Source of the DNA: Salinisphaera sp.
GTDB lineage: Bacteria > Pseudomonadota > Gammaproteobacteria > Nevskiales > Salinisphaeraceae
Direction: 5' to 3'
Length of the DNA stretch: 57,067 nucleotides
Assembly (NCBI RefSeq): GCF_002729955.1
Contig: NZ_PBYA01000048.1
Location: forward strand, 1-57,067
A model generated the notes under the pieces. The model ran no database searches and was not told the origin of the DNA. It was given only the letters and a program-made list of their open reading frames with translations. Below are positions 8,498 to 17,265 of the stretch, piece by piece (the first letter of the stretch is position 1; the number at the start of each line of letters is the position of its first letter). The position numbers and the translations under genes were made by a program.

Positions 8498-9555
8498 CGG
8501 CTAGAGGCCAGGCCGCGGCACCGCGTCGGGTATGTATTCTGCGGCTGTCGGCGTTGGGCGACTGCGCCAACGTGGTGCCGGCGATCCGCACGCTCCAAGC
8601 GGCCTATCCGGATGTCGAAATCACCTGGATCATCAACAAGGCCGAGGCCGGGCTGGTCGCCGATATCGCGGGCGTTGAATGCCTAGCCTATGATAAACGC
8701 GGCGGCCGGGCGGCGATCGCCGATCTCAAGCGCCAGCTCGCCGGCCGACGCTTCGATGCCCTGTTGAACATGCATGCCAGCTGGCGGGCGAATCGCATCA
8801 GCCTGCTGGTCAAGGCCGATCGGCGTATCGGCTTCGATGCACGCCGGGCCCGCGACGGCCAGCGCCTGTTCGTCCGCGAACGCATTCCAGCGGTGGAAAG
8901 CCGACACGTCGTCGATGGTTTTCTGGCCTTCGCGGCCATGCTGGGTGCCAGCGAGCCGGTCATGGACTGGCGTGTCCCGATCGCCGAGGCCGACCGTGCG
9001 CGGGCGGGCGAACTGCTCGGCGACGATGCCCGCGAAATCCTGTTCATCAGCCCCTGTTCGAGCCATACACGGCGCAACTGGCTGGCCGACCGCTATGCCG
9101 CGGTCGCCGATCACGCCGCTCAGGAGCACGGCTTGCGCGTCGTGCTTGTCGGCGGGCCGAGCGATCTGGAACGCCAGATGGGCGCCGATATCGAAACGGC
9201 GATGACAACGCCGGCCACCAATCTCATTGGCCAGACCAACCTCAAACAGCTGATTGCCCTGTTCGAACGGGGCCGGGTGCTGGTCACCCCCGACTCCGGG
9301 CCAGCGCATATGGCAAATGCGACCGACATCACCACGATCTCGCTCCACGCCGCGACCGACCCGCGCCGCAGCGGCGCCTATCGCTCCCGCCAATTCTGTG
9401 TGGATTATTTCGCCGAAGCCGCAGCCCGCTATCGCAACGCCACGCCGGACACGCTTAAATGGGGCACCCGTATCGAGGACGACGCGGGCGTAATGTCGCT
9501 GATTCCGGTGGAAGCAGTGACCGGGCGGGTCGATCAGGCCCTGGCGGCAGGCTAG
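8494..9555 (+). CDS. Glycosyltransferase family 9 (heptosyltransferase-like)
   Basis: This 353-residue protein resembles ADP-heptose:LPS heptosyltransferases. It begins with a nucleotide-sugar fold segment VCILRLSALGDCANVVPAI at residues 13-31. The C-terminal half contains the family signature LVTPDSGPAHMA near residue 265. It is expected to add a heptose to the LPS inner core at the cytoplasmic face of the inner membrane. It sits apart from the main core locus at 25-49 kb and overlaps the transporter stop by four bases. Whether it acts as WaaC, WaaF or another GT9 cannot be settled here. Confidence 0.82.
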   Translation: MTARGQAAAPRRVCILRLSALGDCANVVPAIRTLQAAYPDVEITWIINKAEAGLVADIAGVECLAYDKRGGRAAIADLKRQLAGRRFDALLNMHASWRANRISLLVKADRRIGFDARRARDGQRLFVRERIPAVESRHVVDGFLAFAAMLGASEPVMDWRVPIAEADRARAGELLGDDAREILFISPCSSHTRRNWLADRYAAVADHAAQEHGLRVVLVGGPSDLERQMGADIETAMTTPATNLIGQTNLKQLIALFERGRVLVTPDSGPAHMANATDITTISLHAATDPRRSGAYRSRQFCVDYFAEAAARYRNATPDTLKWGTRIEDDAGVMSLIPVEAVTGRVDQALAAG

Positions 9556-9938
9556 CCGGCCTGCAGCATGGCCGCCATTTTCTGATGAATGAGGTTGACG
9601 GCCTTCAGCGGCCGTAGCATGACCTTGAACTCGGTGATCTGGCCGGCGTTGTTCCATTCGATCATGTCGACGCCGTTGATCTGTATGCCATCCAGTTCCA
9701 GCTCGAATTCCAGCACTGCGTTGCCCTCGGCCTGTAGTTCCCGCACGTAGCGAAAGCTATCGGTCCCGAACACCTGCAGGGCAGCTGCGAGATACTGCAC
9801 GGTGATGGCTTTGCCCACCTGGGGCGTATGCACCACGGGCGAATGGAAGACCGCATCGTCGGCAATCAATGCCTCAAGGCCGTGGGCGCTACGGGCTTTG
9901 ACGAGTTCGTGCCAGGTGGCGATGGGGTTTTGGTGCAT
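9552..9938 (-). CDS. NTF2/SnoaL-like small protein
   Basis: This 128-residue protein has the nuclear transport factor 2-like pattern: an N-terminal helix pair (TWHELVKARSAHGLEAL), then FHSPVVHTPQVGK, and a strand-rich C-terminal half. Members are isomerases, dehydratases or ligand-binding proteins, and the substrate cannot be guessed. Its TAG stop overlaps the converging family 9 glycosyltransferase stop within the palindrome CTAG (9552-9555). The gene follows the EVE protein gene by 39 bp on the same strand. Confidence 0.82.
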   Translation of the reverse strand: MHQNPIATWHELVKARSAHGLEALIADDAVFHSPVVHTPQVGKAITVQYLAAALQVFGTDSFRYVRELQAEGNAVLEFELELDGIQINGVDMIEWNNAGQITEFKVMLRPLKAVNLIHQKMAAMLQAG

Positions 9939-9977
9939 GGACGGGCCTCTGCGGGGCGATGCGGGTGCGGCAGGCGC

Positions 9978-10454
9978 TTACTCGGGCGGCTGGTTTTCCA
10001 AGCCGAGGATGAAGTCCCAATGCTCCTTGTCCACCGGCATGACCGACAGCCGATTGCCCTTGCGTACCAGCGGGAAATCGCCGAGTTCATCGGCGTGATC
10101 CTTGATCTCGGCGAGTGAAATCACCCGGTCGAGTTCGCGCTCGAAGGTGACATCCACTCGATACCAGCGCGGCTTTTCGGGATCGGATTTGGGGTCGTAG
10201 TGGGCATCCTTCGGATCGAAGGCGGTGTCGTCGGGATAGCCGGCCCGCGAGATACGCATGATGCCGACCACGCCCGGTACCTTGGTGTTGGAGTGGTAGA
10301 AGAAAGCCAGATCGCCTTCCGACATATCGTCGCGCATGAAATTGCGCGCCTGATAGTTGCGTACGCCGTCCCAGCCTTCGGTCTGGTTCTTGCGCTGTTG
10401 CAGATCCTGAATGCTGAACTCGTCGGGTTCGGACTTCATCAACCAATAACGCAT
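9978..10454 (-). CDS. EVE domain-containing protein
   Basis: This 158-residue protein is a single EVE (PUA-like) domain. It opens with the family hallmark RYWLMKSEPDEFSI at residues 2-15 and contains GWDGVRNYQARNFMR near residue 28 and PRWYRVDV near residue 99. EVE domains bind modified bases in DNA or RNA. In this stand-alone housekeeping form, next to 5-formyl-THF cyclo-ligase and zapA, the target is not known. No restriction or defence gene lies nearby, so a defence role is not supported by context. Confidence 0.93.
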   Translation of the reverse strand: MRYWLMKSEPDEFSIQDLQQRKNQTEGWDGVRNYQARNFMRDDMSEGDLAFFYHSNTKVPGVVGIMRISRAGYPDDTAFDPKDAHYDPKSDPEKPRWYRVDVTFERELDRVISLAEIKDHADELGDFPLVRKGNRLSVMPVDKEHWDFILGLENQPPE

Positions 10455-10499
10455 GCGTATCCGGTCCTTTGAAACTTGCTGAAAGCGTTGTCCGCGAGT

Positions 10500-11096
10500 T
10501 TAACGCAGCGAAGGCGGGCAGGTCGCCCGGCGATAGATCGCGGCTTCGCTTGCGACCGCGTCGAGCGGCACGTCCCATTCGCGGGTGGCGATATGGTCGA
10601 CGCGCTGTACTTCGAACGCCAGGCCGAGCAGCCAAGGGCCGCGAAAACCCGACGCTCGCTGGCCGGCCAGGCTGCGATCGTAAAAGCCGCCGCCCATGCC
10701 GATACGCCGTGCGGCGGCATCGAACGCCGACAGGGGCATGATCAGCAGATCGAGTGTGGCCACGGGCCGTGCGTTGCCTGCGGTGGGCTCGACGATGCCA
10801 AGCGGACTGCGCCGTCGGCGAAAGTCGGGGCCGTAGACGGCGATGAACTCCAGCGTCTTGCCATGAACGCGGGGCAGAAAAGCCTGTTGGCCGCGGTTGA
10901 ACCAGGGCAATAGCAGGCGCGGGTCGGCCTCGTGGCGCATGGGCCAGTACAGGCCGATACGGCGCGCACGACGGAATACGGGCAGGCGTGCAATGCGTTG
11001 GCAGGCCCGACGGCTGGCCATACGGCCCTGCTGGGGTGCGAGGCGGCGGCGTGCGCGAAGCGCGGCACGGCGCTGGTCGTCGATGGAAACGCTCAT
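10500..11096 (-). CDS. fau: 5-formyltetrahydrofolate cyclo-ligase
   Basis: This 198-residue enzyme uses ATP to turn 5-formyl-THF into 5,10-methenyl-THF, clearing a dead-end folate. The C-terminal signature RIGMGGGFYDRSL near residue 148 and the N-terminal basic segment RRAALRARRRL fit the family. It follows 6S RNA on the minus strand; zapA-ssrS-ygfA/fau is a conserved gammaproteobacterial arrangement, which supports both calls. Expression may share the 6S RNA transcript by read-through. Confidence 0.92.
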   Translation of the reverse strand: MSVSIDDQRRAALRARRRLAPQQGRMASRRACQRIARLPVFRRARRIGLYWPMRHEADPRLLLPWFNRGQQAFLPRVHGKTLEFIAVYGPDFRRRRSPLGIVEPTAGNARPVATLDLLIMPLSAFDAAARRIGMGGGFYDRSLAGQRASGFRGPWLLGLAFEVQRVDHIATREWDVPLDAVASEAAIYRRATCPPSLR

Positions 11097-11136
11097 GGCG
11101 CCACAGCATCAACGAGTGGGGCAAAAAACGAAAGGG

Positions 11137-11326
11137 GCCGACACTCCCGCCTGTGCCGTCGACCGTCCACTATCCTTGAGACGAATGCTCAAGTGGGGCG
11201 TTCCACGCCGCATTAGGTTTCCCGCAGCAAGGCGGGCGTACTCACCTGCGACGTTTCCCACCCCGGTTTAGGTACTTAGGCTCAAGGGGAACCGGGAGGT
11301 CGTCGAACACCGCAGGAGTGCCGGCA
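11137..11326 (-). ncRNA. ssrS: 6S RNA
   Basis: The 190-nt minus-strand segment between zapA and fau has the 6S layout. The ends form a long closing stem: bases 11312-11325 pair with 11137-11150 over 14 pairs, two of them G-U. Inside are conserved pieces seen in E. coli 6S RNA, including CCCCUUGAGCC near the 5' side and a CACUUGAGC...GCUCAAG-like hairpin on the 3' side. A sigma-70-type promoter sits just upstream, and a run of six T follows at 11128-11123. 6S RNA binds sigma-70 RNA polymerase in stationary phase. The ends are good to a few bases. Confidence 0.88.
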
Positions 11327-11332
11327 GCATCG

Positions 11333-11362
11333 ATGATACGCGGCTCGAAGCGGTGGTGCCAA
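11333..11362 (-). promoter_or_regulatory. Sigma-70-type promoter of 6S RNA
   Basis: On the minus strand the -35 box TTGGCA lies at 11362-11357 and the -10 box TATCAT at 11338-11333, with an 18-bp spacer. The predicted start, seven bases downstream, falls at 11326. That is one base before the closing stem of 6S RNA begins, an independent agreement between promoter and RNA structure. Confidence 0.65.
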
Positions 11363-11451
11363 TCATGCGATTGAACGATCGCGTGTGCCGGGGCTGCCGG
11401 CGATTATTGCAGCGCGAGGACGGTCGTAGCGCGCCAAGGCGGGTTACGCGG

Positions 11452-11778
11452 CTAGTTCGGTTCCTTGAGCGCGGATTCGATATGCAGCTGCAGCTGCGAC
11501 AGGCGTTCGGTAATCTCGCCGTCCGTGGCGGGCAGACCGGCTTCCTGACGCTCGAGCCGACGTTCGGCGGCGATCAGATCACGGGCAATATTGAGTGCGG
11601 CCATCACGGCGATCCGTTCCACGCCCAGTGTCTTGCCCTTGCGCTGGATCGCGTGCATGCGCCGCGACAGATACTCGGCCGAGTTGAGCAGCGCTTCGCG
11701 TTCGCCTTCCGGGCAGGCGATGGAGTAGTCGCGCCCCAGAATACGGATGGTCAGCGCGGATTGTTTTTCTGGCGGCAT
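11452..11778 (-). CDS. zapA: Cell division protein ZapA
   Basis: This 108-residue protein matches ZapA. An N-terminal globular part (TIRILGRDYSIACPEGER, residues 10-27) is followed by a helical coiled coil (ALNIARDLIAAERRLE near residue 60). ZapA crosslinks FtsZ filaments at the division ring in the cytoplasm. It lies 12 bp after the small coiled-coil ZapB-like gene and just upstream of 6S RNA on the same strand, the standard gammaproteobacterial order. Confidence 0.93.
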   Translation of the reverse strand: MPPEKQSALTIRILGRDYSIACPEGEREALLNSAEYLSRRMHAIQRKGKTLGVERIAVMAALNIARDLIAAERRLERQEAGLPATDGEITERLSQLQLHIESALKEPN

Positions 11779-11790
11779 TAAGTGTATCCG

Positions 11791-11988
11791 TTAGGCGTTG
11801 TCGGCTTCCGCTTCGAGCGCGCGAATGCGTTCGATCACGCCGTTGAGGCGCTCGCGCGTTTCCCGGTTGCGGGCCTGTTCTTGCTCGTAGGAGGTCTTGA
11901 GTTCCTCGTAGTCGCGCAGCAGTGCGCGATAGGCCTCGATCAAGGCTTCGACGCGATCCTCGAAGTGGGTGATCTCGAACTGGCTCAT
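11791..11988 (-). CDS. ZapB-like small coiled-coil protein (TIGR02449 type)
   Basis: This 65-residue, charged, wholly helical protein begins MSQFEITHFEDRVEALIEAY. It belongs to the short coiled-coil family found directly upstream of zapA in many gammaproteobacteria. The start at 11988 is set by an AGGGAG ribosome binding site at 11998-11993; a longer frame reaching 12081 would run through the DegP terminator and is rejected. A role in FtsZ-ring support alongside ZapA is inferred from position and coiled-coil character. Confidence 0.85.
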   Translation of the reverse strand: MSQFEITHFEDRVEALIEAYRALLRDYEELKTSYEQEQARNRETRERLNGVIERIRALEAEADNA

Positions 11989-12045
11989 AACGCTCCCTGG
12001 ATGTGTACCCGAGTATAGCCGGCACCGGGCGCTGCGGGAAATATG

Positions 12046-12077
12046 CAAAAAGAAGGCCCGGCAAAATGCCGGGCCTT
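12046..12077 (-). terminator. Rho-independent terminator of degP
   Basis: A perfect ten-pair stem (12053-12062 with 12068-12077, core GGCCCGGC/GCCGGGCC) closes a five-base loop. On the minus strand it is followed by TTTTT at 12050-12046. It begins 34 bases after the degP stop and shields the ZapB-like gene. Confidence 0.85.
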
Positions 12078-12110
12078 GCAAGAACGATCGCGAAGATCGT
12101 GGCGCGCTGG

Positions 12111-13520
12111 TTAGCGGATGAGCAAGAACAGCGCCCCGCCGCCGCGGCGAACGTGCAGCAGCAGCTGCTTGACGTCCGGGCCGGCCAGCTTGGACAGCTG
12201 TGAGACGTCCTTGACCGGCTGGCGGTTGATCGAGGTGATCACATCGCCCGGGCGCAGGCCGGCACGTGCCGCCGCGGAGCCGCGCTCGACGTCTTTGACC
12301 ACCACGCCTTCGACTTCCCCGGCCAGCGGGTTGTCGTCGGTGAGCGGCCCGAAGTTTGCGCCATCGAGGCCCGAGGCGAGGTCGTTCTCGGCGCTGGCGC
12401 TGCCACCCGCGGCGTCCGGCGCGTCGGCCGCGTTGCCGAGCGTGGCCTTGACCTCGCGTTGCTTGCCGTTGCGCAACAGGGTGATCGAGACCTTGTCGCC
12501 CGGCGACTTCAGGCCGATGGCGTTGGCCAGCTGCGAGAAGTCGTCGATGTCCTTGCCGTTGACCTGCGTGATCACGTCACGCTCCTTGATGCCGGCCTTG
12601 GCCGCCGGCGAATCCGGCATGACCTGGGCCACGACCACGCCCTGATTGATGTCCAGATCGAAGGCCGAGGCCAGATCGGCAGTCAGATTCTGGCCGACCA
12701 CGCCCAGACGACCGCGGCGCACCTCGCCATTCTCGGCAATTTGCTTGTAGACGCTGTTGACGAGGTTGCTCGGGATGGCGAAGCCGATCCCGATATTGCC
12801 GCCGGTGCGCGACAGGATGGCGCTGTTGATGCCCACCAGCTCGCCCTTGAGATTGACCAGGGCGCCGCCCGAGTTGCCGGGGTTGATGGAGGCATCGGTC
12901 TGGATGAAGTCTTCATAGCGGTTGCCGAGCCCGTGCCGGCCGAGCCCGCTGACAATGCCGGAAGTCACGGTCTGGCGCAGGCCGAACGGGTTGCCGATGG
13001 CGACCACGAAATCGCCGACGCGCAGATCGTCGGAGTTGGCGATGGGCAGTTCGGTGAGTTTGTCGTCGGTCTTGATCTGCAGCACCGCGATATCGGTTTC
13101 CGGGTCGTCGCCGATGAGCTTGGCGTCGTATTCGCGGTTGTCGTTGAGGCGGACCACGATCTTCTCGGCATCGGTGACCACATGGTGGTTGGTCAGCACA
13201 TAGCCCTTGTCGGCATCGACGATCACGCCGGAACCCGCCGCGGTGGGCTGGCGCGGTGTCTGGCGCTGCTGTTGATCGGGCACGTCGAAAAAGCGACGGA
13301 AGAAGGGGTCGTTGAACAGCGGGTTGTCCGGCATCTGCTGGGGTTTGCCGGTGACGACCACGTTGACCACGGCCGGCAGCGCCTCGTCGAGCATGGGCGC
13401 GAGCGACGGGTTGTCGCCGGCCAGCATGCCGCTTGGCACTGCCGCATGGACGCTGCTCATGCATAACAGCAGCAGACAGGAAAGAAAGAGCGCGTTGATC
13501 CGCTTGTTCATTGGCGTCAT
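12111..13520 (-). CDS. Periplasmic serine protease/chaperone, DegP/MucD (Do) family
   Basis: This 469-residue precursor starts at 13520, chosen because a GAGAAAA ribosome site lies five bases upstream. The next ATG, three codons on, is the only alternative, and longer frames lack a signal peptide at the end. A signal peptide (ALFLSCLLLLCMSSVHA) is followed by a trypsin-like domain with His113 (TNHHV), Asp143 (ETDIAV) and Ser217 (NPGNSGGAL), then two PDZ domains. It degrades and refolds damaged envelope proteins in the periplasm. The upstream region holds a possible sigma-E-like promoter. The gene sits next to a second envelope protease, sohB. Confidence 0.94.
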   Translation of the reverse strand: MTPMNKRINALFLSCLLLLCMSSVHAAVPSGMLAGDNPSLAPMLDEALPAVVNVVVTGKPQQMPDNPLFNDPFFRRFFDVPDQQQRQTPRQPTAAGSGVIVDADKGYVLTNHHVVTDAEKIVVRLNDNREYDAKLIGDDPETDIAVLQIKTDDKLTELPIANSDDLRVGDFVVAIGNPFGLRQTVTSGIVSGLGRHGLGNRYEDFIQTDASINPGNSGGALVNLKGELVGINSAILSRTGGNIGIGFAIPSNLVNSVYKQIAENGEVRRGRLGVVGQNLTADLASAFDLDINQGVVVAQVMPDSPAAKAGIKERDVITQVNGKDIDDFSQLANAIGLKSPGDKVSITLLRNGKQREVKATLGNAADAPDAAGGSASAENDLASGLDGANFGPLTDDNPLAGEVEGVVVKDVERGSAAARAGLRPGDVITSINRQPVKDVSQLSKLAGPDVKQLLLHVRRGGGALFLLIR

Positions 13521-13580
13521 AGGTCTTTTCTCGTTGGTGTGTTCACCATACGACCGGCGTACCCCGGGTCGTCCCGCAGC

Positions 13581-13609
13581 TAAGACCATCGCAGGGTGGT
13601 CGAGTTTCA
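13581..13609 (-). promoter_or_regulatory. Possible sigma-E/AlgU-like promoter of the DegP gene
   Basis: On the minus strand GAAACT (within 13609-13603) is followed after 16 bases by GTCTTA (13586-13581), about 60 bp before the degP start. This loosely resembles the GAACTT/TCTGA pattern of envelope-stress sigma factors, which commonly drive degP/mucD. The match is imperfect. Confidence 0.28.
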
Positions 13610-13657
13610 TGCCGCGCGCAGAAACATGGTTATTGCATGTAATTGACCGATGCATGC

Positions 13658-14713
13658 CTATTGCGCACGATGGACCACCTTGGCCAGTCCGCTTTCGCTC
13701 AGGCTGCGGCTGATGGCCAGCCGCGACTGTTCGGCAATCCGGGCCAGAAAGCCGCTGTTGTGCTTCATGGCCACGGTGAATACATCGCGACCGTCGCGGG
13801 CGGCGGTGAGCATGACGTCGTCGCTGGTGGCCACTTCATCGACCAGCGCCAGCGTGAGCGCCTGGCTGCCGTACCAGTGCTCGCCGGTCGCGACACGGTC
13901 GATATCGAGGTTCGGCCGATACCGCGATACAAAATGCTTGAACAGGCCATGCGTGTCTTCGAGTTCCTCGCGAAACTTGGCCCGGCCTTCTTCGGTGTTT
14001 TCGCCGAAAACGGTCAGCGTGCGCTTGTAGTCGCCGGCCGTATGCATTTCGAAATCGATCTGCTTGTCCTTGAGCAGCCGGTGAAAGTTGGGGATCTGCG
14101 CGACCACGCCGATGGAGCCGATAATGGAGAACGGCGCGGCGACGATACGCTCGCCTACGCAGGCCATCATGTAGCCGCCGCTGGCGGCCAGGCGATCCAC
14201 GCAGATGGTCAGGCGCACGCCCGCGTCGCGCAGGCGGGCCAGCTGCGACGCGGCCAAACCGTAGCTGTGGACCATGCCGCCGGCGGACTCGAGCCGTACC
14301 AGCACCTCGTCGCCGGCCTCGGCCACCTGCATGACGGCGGTAATCTCGTCGCGCAGCGACTCCACCGCCGAGGCCCGGATATCGCCGTCGAAGTCGAGCA
14401 CGAACAGGCGGGCCGGCTCATGCCGCTTGCCCAGCTTCTCCGCCTTGCGCTGCTGTTTGTCTTCTACCTTCTTGCGCTTGGCGCGGGCCTTGCGCTCGCT
14501 GTCGTTGAGCAGGGTGGCATTGAGCGTTTCGGCCATACGATCAAGACGATCGTTGACGTGGGTGATGCTCAGCCGGTCGCCGTCGCGTTCGGCCCGGGCC
14601 TGGCCGATCAGGCTCAGTATCCAGCCCACGGCCAGGGCGAGGGCGATGACCACGGTCACGGCCTTGGCCAGGAACAGGCCGTAATTCATGGCAAAGTCGG
14701 CGATCAACTCCAT
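13658..14713 (-). CDS. sohB: Inner-membrane protease SohB (peptidase family S49)
   Basis: This 351-residue protein has an N-terminal membrane helix (AKAVTVVIALALAVGWIL near residue 16), a charged Lys/Arg-rich linker and an S49 protease domain. The nucleophile Ser is in AASGGYMMAC near residue 180, and the general-base Lys is in AGDYKRTLTVFG near residue 230. SohB faces the periplasm and degrades membrane or exported proteins. It lies between ferrochelatase and the DegP gene on the same strand. Confidence 0.93.
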   Translation of the reverse strand: MELIADFAMNYGLFLAKAVTVVIALALAVGWILSLIGQARAERDGDRLSITHVNDRLDRMAETLNATLLNDSERKARAKRKKVEDKQQRKAEKLGKRHEPARLFVLDFDGDIRASAVESLRDEITAVMQVAEAGDEVLVRLESAGGMVHSYGLAASQLARLRDAGVRLTICVDRLAASGGYMMACVGERIVAAPFSIIGSIGVVAQIPNFHRLLKDKQIDFEMHTAGDYKRTLTVFGENTEEGRAKFREELEDTHGLFKHFVSRYRPNLDIDRVATGEHWYGSQALTLALVDEVATSDDVMLTAARDGRDVFTVAMKHNSGFLARIAEQSRLAISRSLSESGLAKVVHRAQ

Positions 14714-14771
14714 GGCGTCGATTATCCTCTGGGGGCAGGGCTCGGCGCCGGCGCGCGCCGGCGCCCGGCGG

Positions 14772-15773
14772 TCAGATCCAGCCCGAAAGTTCGCGCTTGA
14801 TCAGGCGGGTGAACATGTCCACGTGATCGTCGCGGTCGTTGAGGGCGGGAATATAACGCAGCGAACCGCCACCGGCTTCTTCGAAATATTCGCGGTTTTC
14901 TTCCTTGATCTCTTCCAGCGTCTCCAGGCAGTCGGAAGAAAAGCCCGGGCACATCACGTCCACGCTCTTCATGCCGGCCTTGCCCCAGGCCTTCATGGTT
15001 TCGTCCAGATACGGCTGCAGCCAGGGCTCGCGGCCAAAGCGCGACTGAAAGCACACCTTGTATTCATTGCGCGACAGCCCGAGTTCGGCAGCCAGCAGCT
15101 GGGCGGTGATACCGCAGTCGCGCGGATAGGGATCGCCGTTTTTTACATAGCGCTTGGGGATGCCGTGAAAGGACAGCACCAGCTTTTCCGCGCGTCCGTG
15201 TTCGGCCCAGTGTTCACGCACCGATGCCGCCAGCGCTTCGATATAGGCCGGTTCGTCGTGATAGCGGTTGATCTGGCGCAGCGCGGGCGGCTCCGGCCAC
15301 TCGGCCAGTACTTCGCCGATCTTGTCGAAGGTGGTCGCGACGGTGGTCGCGGAATACTGCGGATAGGCCGGTAGGACCAGCACCTGCTTGCAGCCGGCCG
15401 CATCCAGCTCGCGCAGGCCGGCCTCGATCGACGGATTGCCGTAGCGCATGGCAAGCGCCACATGCACCGGGCGCTCGACTTCCTGATCCAGCCGTTCCTG
15501 GATGCGCTCGGCCTGGCGGCGGGCGTAGACCAGCAACGGCGAGCCTTCATCGGTCCAGACGGAGCGATAGCCTTCGGCCGAGTTCTTGGGCCGAAAGGTC
15601 AGGATGATGCCGTAGAGAATGGGCAACCATAGCGCACGGTTGAGATCGACCACGCGGCGGTCGCTCAGAAATTCGGCCAGATAGCGGCGAACGGCAGGAA
15701 CGGAGGTGTCGTCGGGGGTGCCCAGATTGGTGAAAAGCACACCGATCGGGCGCTGCGCGCGGCGGGAATTCAT
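14772..15773 (-). CDS. hemH: Ferrochelatase
   Basis: This 333-residue enzyme inserts ferrous iron into protoporphyrin IX, the last step of heme synthesis. It shows GVLFTNLGTPD at the N-terminus, the active-site His segment LVLSFHGIPKRY near residue 202, and the conserved VCFQSRFGREPWLQP and CPGFSSDCLETLEE stretches near residues 242 and 285. The length is normal. It is probably cytoplasmic or membrane associated. The gene precedes sohB by 58 bp. Confidence 0.96.
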   Translation of the reverse strand: MNSRRAQRPIGVLFTNLGTPDDTSVPAVRRYLAEFLSDRRVVDLNRALWLPILYGIILTFRPKNSAEGYRSVWTDEGSPLLVYARRQAERIQERLDQEVERPVHVALAMRYGNPSIEAGLRELDAAGCKQVLVLPAYPQYSATTVATTFDKIGEVLAEWPEPPALRQINRYHDEPAYIEALAASVREHWAEHGRAEKLVLSFHGIPKRYVKNGDPYPRDCGITAQLLAAELGLSRNEYKVCFQSRFGREPWLQPYLDETMKAWGKAGMKSVDVMCPGFSSDCLETLEEIKEENREYFEEAGGGSLRYIPALNDRDDHVDMFTRLIKRELSGWI

Positions 15774-15823
15774 GATGTCCTCTCGCTATCGTTTCGCGGG
15801 CTACGATATTTAGGGGCAATGAT

Positions 15824-15853
15824 ACGGGATGCAACCGAACGGCTGCATCCCGT
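15824..15853. repeat. Perfect 10-bp hairpin after the AGCS symporter gene
   Basis: The arms ACGGGATGCA and TGCATCCCGT flank a ten-base spacer. The hairpin lies 27 bp past the symporter stop and upstream of hemH. It lacks a T run on either strand, so it may be a 3'-end stabiliser or a factor-dependent terminator rather than an intrinsic one. Confidence 0.45.
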
Positions 15854-15880
15854 ACCCGATTCTACCGCTTGTGCAGGTGC

Positions 15881-17221
15881 TTATGCTTTATCGAAATACG
15901 TGCGGGTCAGCTTGAACACCACCGGGGCGAGCAGAACCAGCGCGATGAGGTTGGGAATGGCCATGAGCGCGTTCATGACGTCGGCAATCAGCCAGACCAG
16001 ATCAAGCTCGGCCACGGCGCCCACGAATACTGCCACCACCCAGATCAGCCGGTAGGGCGTGACGATACGCGAGCCGAACAGATACTCGGCGGTGCGTTCG
16101 CCGTAATAGCTCCAGGCCAGCATGGTCGAAAAGGCGAAGACCACCATGCCAAAGCTCACGATAAAGTGGCCGGGGCCGGGCATGCCGGCATTGAACGCTT
16201 CCGCAGACAGCTGCGCGCCGGTGGTACCGGACGACCAGGCCCCGGTGGCGATGATCACCAGCGCGGTCATGGTGCAGACGATGATCGTGTCGATGAAGGT
16301 GCCCAGCATGGCGACCACGCCCTGGCGCACCGGGCTGTCGGTACGCGCGGCGGCATGGGCGATCGGCGCGCTGCCCAGGCCGGCCTCGTTGGAGAAGATG
16401 CCGCGGGCCACGCCGAAACGAATCGCCATGAGGATGCCGGCGCCGGCGAAGCCGCCGGTTGCTGCGGTGCCGGTAAATGCGTCGGAGAAGATCAGGCCGA
16501 TTGCGGCGGGAATCTCCCCGGCGTTGAGCAAGAGCACAAGCGCCGCGCCGATGACATAGATCACTGCCATCACCGGAACGAGCTTGTCGGTCACACTGGC
16601 CAGGCGCTTGAGCCCGCCGATGATCACCGCGAATACGGCGGTCGCCATCACCAGTCCGGTTACCCAGCGCGGTACCGACAGGGTTTCGTCGAAGACCTGC
16701 GATACCGAGTTGGACTGCACGGTGTTGCCGATGCCGAAGGCGGCCACGGTGGCAAACAGCGCGAACAGGAAGGCAAGCCATTTCCAGTTGGCGCCCAGGC
16801 CGTTGCGAATGTAGTACATGGGCCCGCCTACGTAGGCGCCCTCGGCGTTGGTTTCGCGGTACTTCACGGCCAGCACGGCTTCGCCGTACTTGGTTGCCAT
16901 GCCGACGATCGCGGTCACCCACATCCAGAAGATCGCGCCCGGGCCGCCCAGGTGGATCGCGGTGGCCACGCCGGCAATGTTGCCGGTACCCACCGTGGCG
17001 GCCAGTGCGGTGGCCAGCGCCTGGAACGGGGTGATGTCACCGGGCTCCGTGCTTTGCTTGCGGCCCGCAAACAGCATGGAAAACCCGTAGCCGAGCTTGC
17101 GTTGCGGGACGCCACGCAGGCCCACGGTCAGATAGATACCGGTACCCAGCAGCAAAATCAGCATCACCGGGCCCCAAACCCAGCTACTGATCGTGCTCAG
17201 TGCGTTCGTGAGTGTTTCCAT
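15881..17221 (-). CDS. Sodium:alanine symporter family (AGCS) transporter
   Basis: This 446-residue inner-membrane protein has about ten hydrophobic helices and the AGCS signatures: GTGNIAGVATAIHLGGPGAIFWMW near residue 95 (broken here by reading into the next helix) and SNEAGLGSAPIAHAAA near residue 275. These carriers import alanine, glycine or a related amino acid with Na+. The gene lies 44 bp downstream of an NSS-family Na+-coupled transporter on the same strand, so the pair may form one Na+-driven amino acid uptake unit. Confidence 0.93.
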   Translation of the reverse strand: METLTNALSTISSWVWGPVMLILLLGTGIYLTVGLRGVPQRKLGYGFSMLFAGRKQSTEPGDITPFQALATALAATVGTGNIAGVATAIHLGGPGAIFWMWVTAIVGMATKYGEAVLAVKYRETNAEGAYVGGPMYYIRNGLGANWKWLAFLFALFATVAAFGIGNTVQSNSVSQVFDETLSVPRWVTGLVMATAVFAVIIGGLKRLASVTDKLVPVMAVIYVIGAALVLLLNAGEIPAAIGLIFSDAFTGTAATGGFAGAGILMAIRFGVARGIFSNEAGLGSAPIAHAAARTDSPVRQGVVAMLGTFIDTIIVCTMTALVIIATGAWSSGTTGAQLSAEAFNAGMPGPGHFIVSFGMVVFAFSTMLAWSYYGERTAEYLFGSRIVTPYRLIWVVAVFVGAVAELDLVWLIADVMNALMAIPNLIALVLLAPVVFKLTRTYFDKA

Positions 17222-17265
17222 GATCGAATCCCCCTGAATGGGCTGCGTTCGCAGCCCGGATGACG

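Noticed and set aside
9978..10454. EVE protein as part of a defence system
   Set aside because: No nuclease, methylase or helicase neighbours; the context is housekeeping (fau, zapA).
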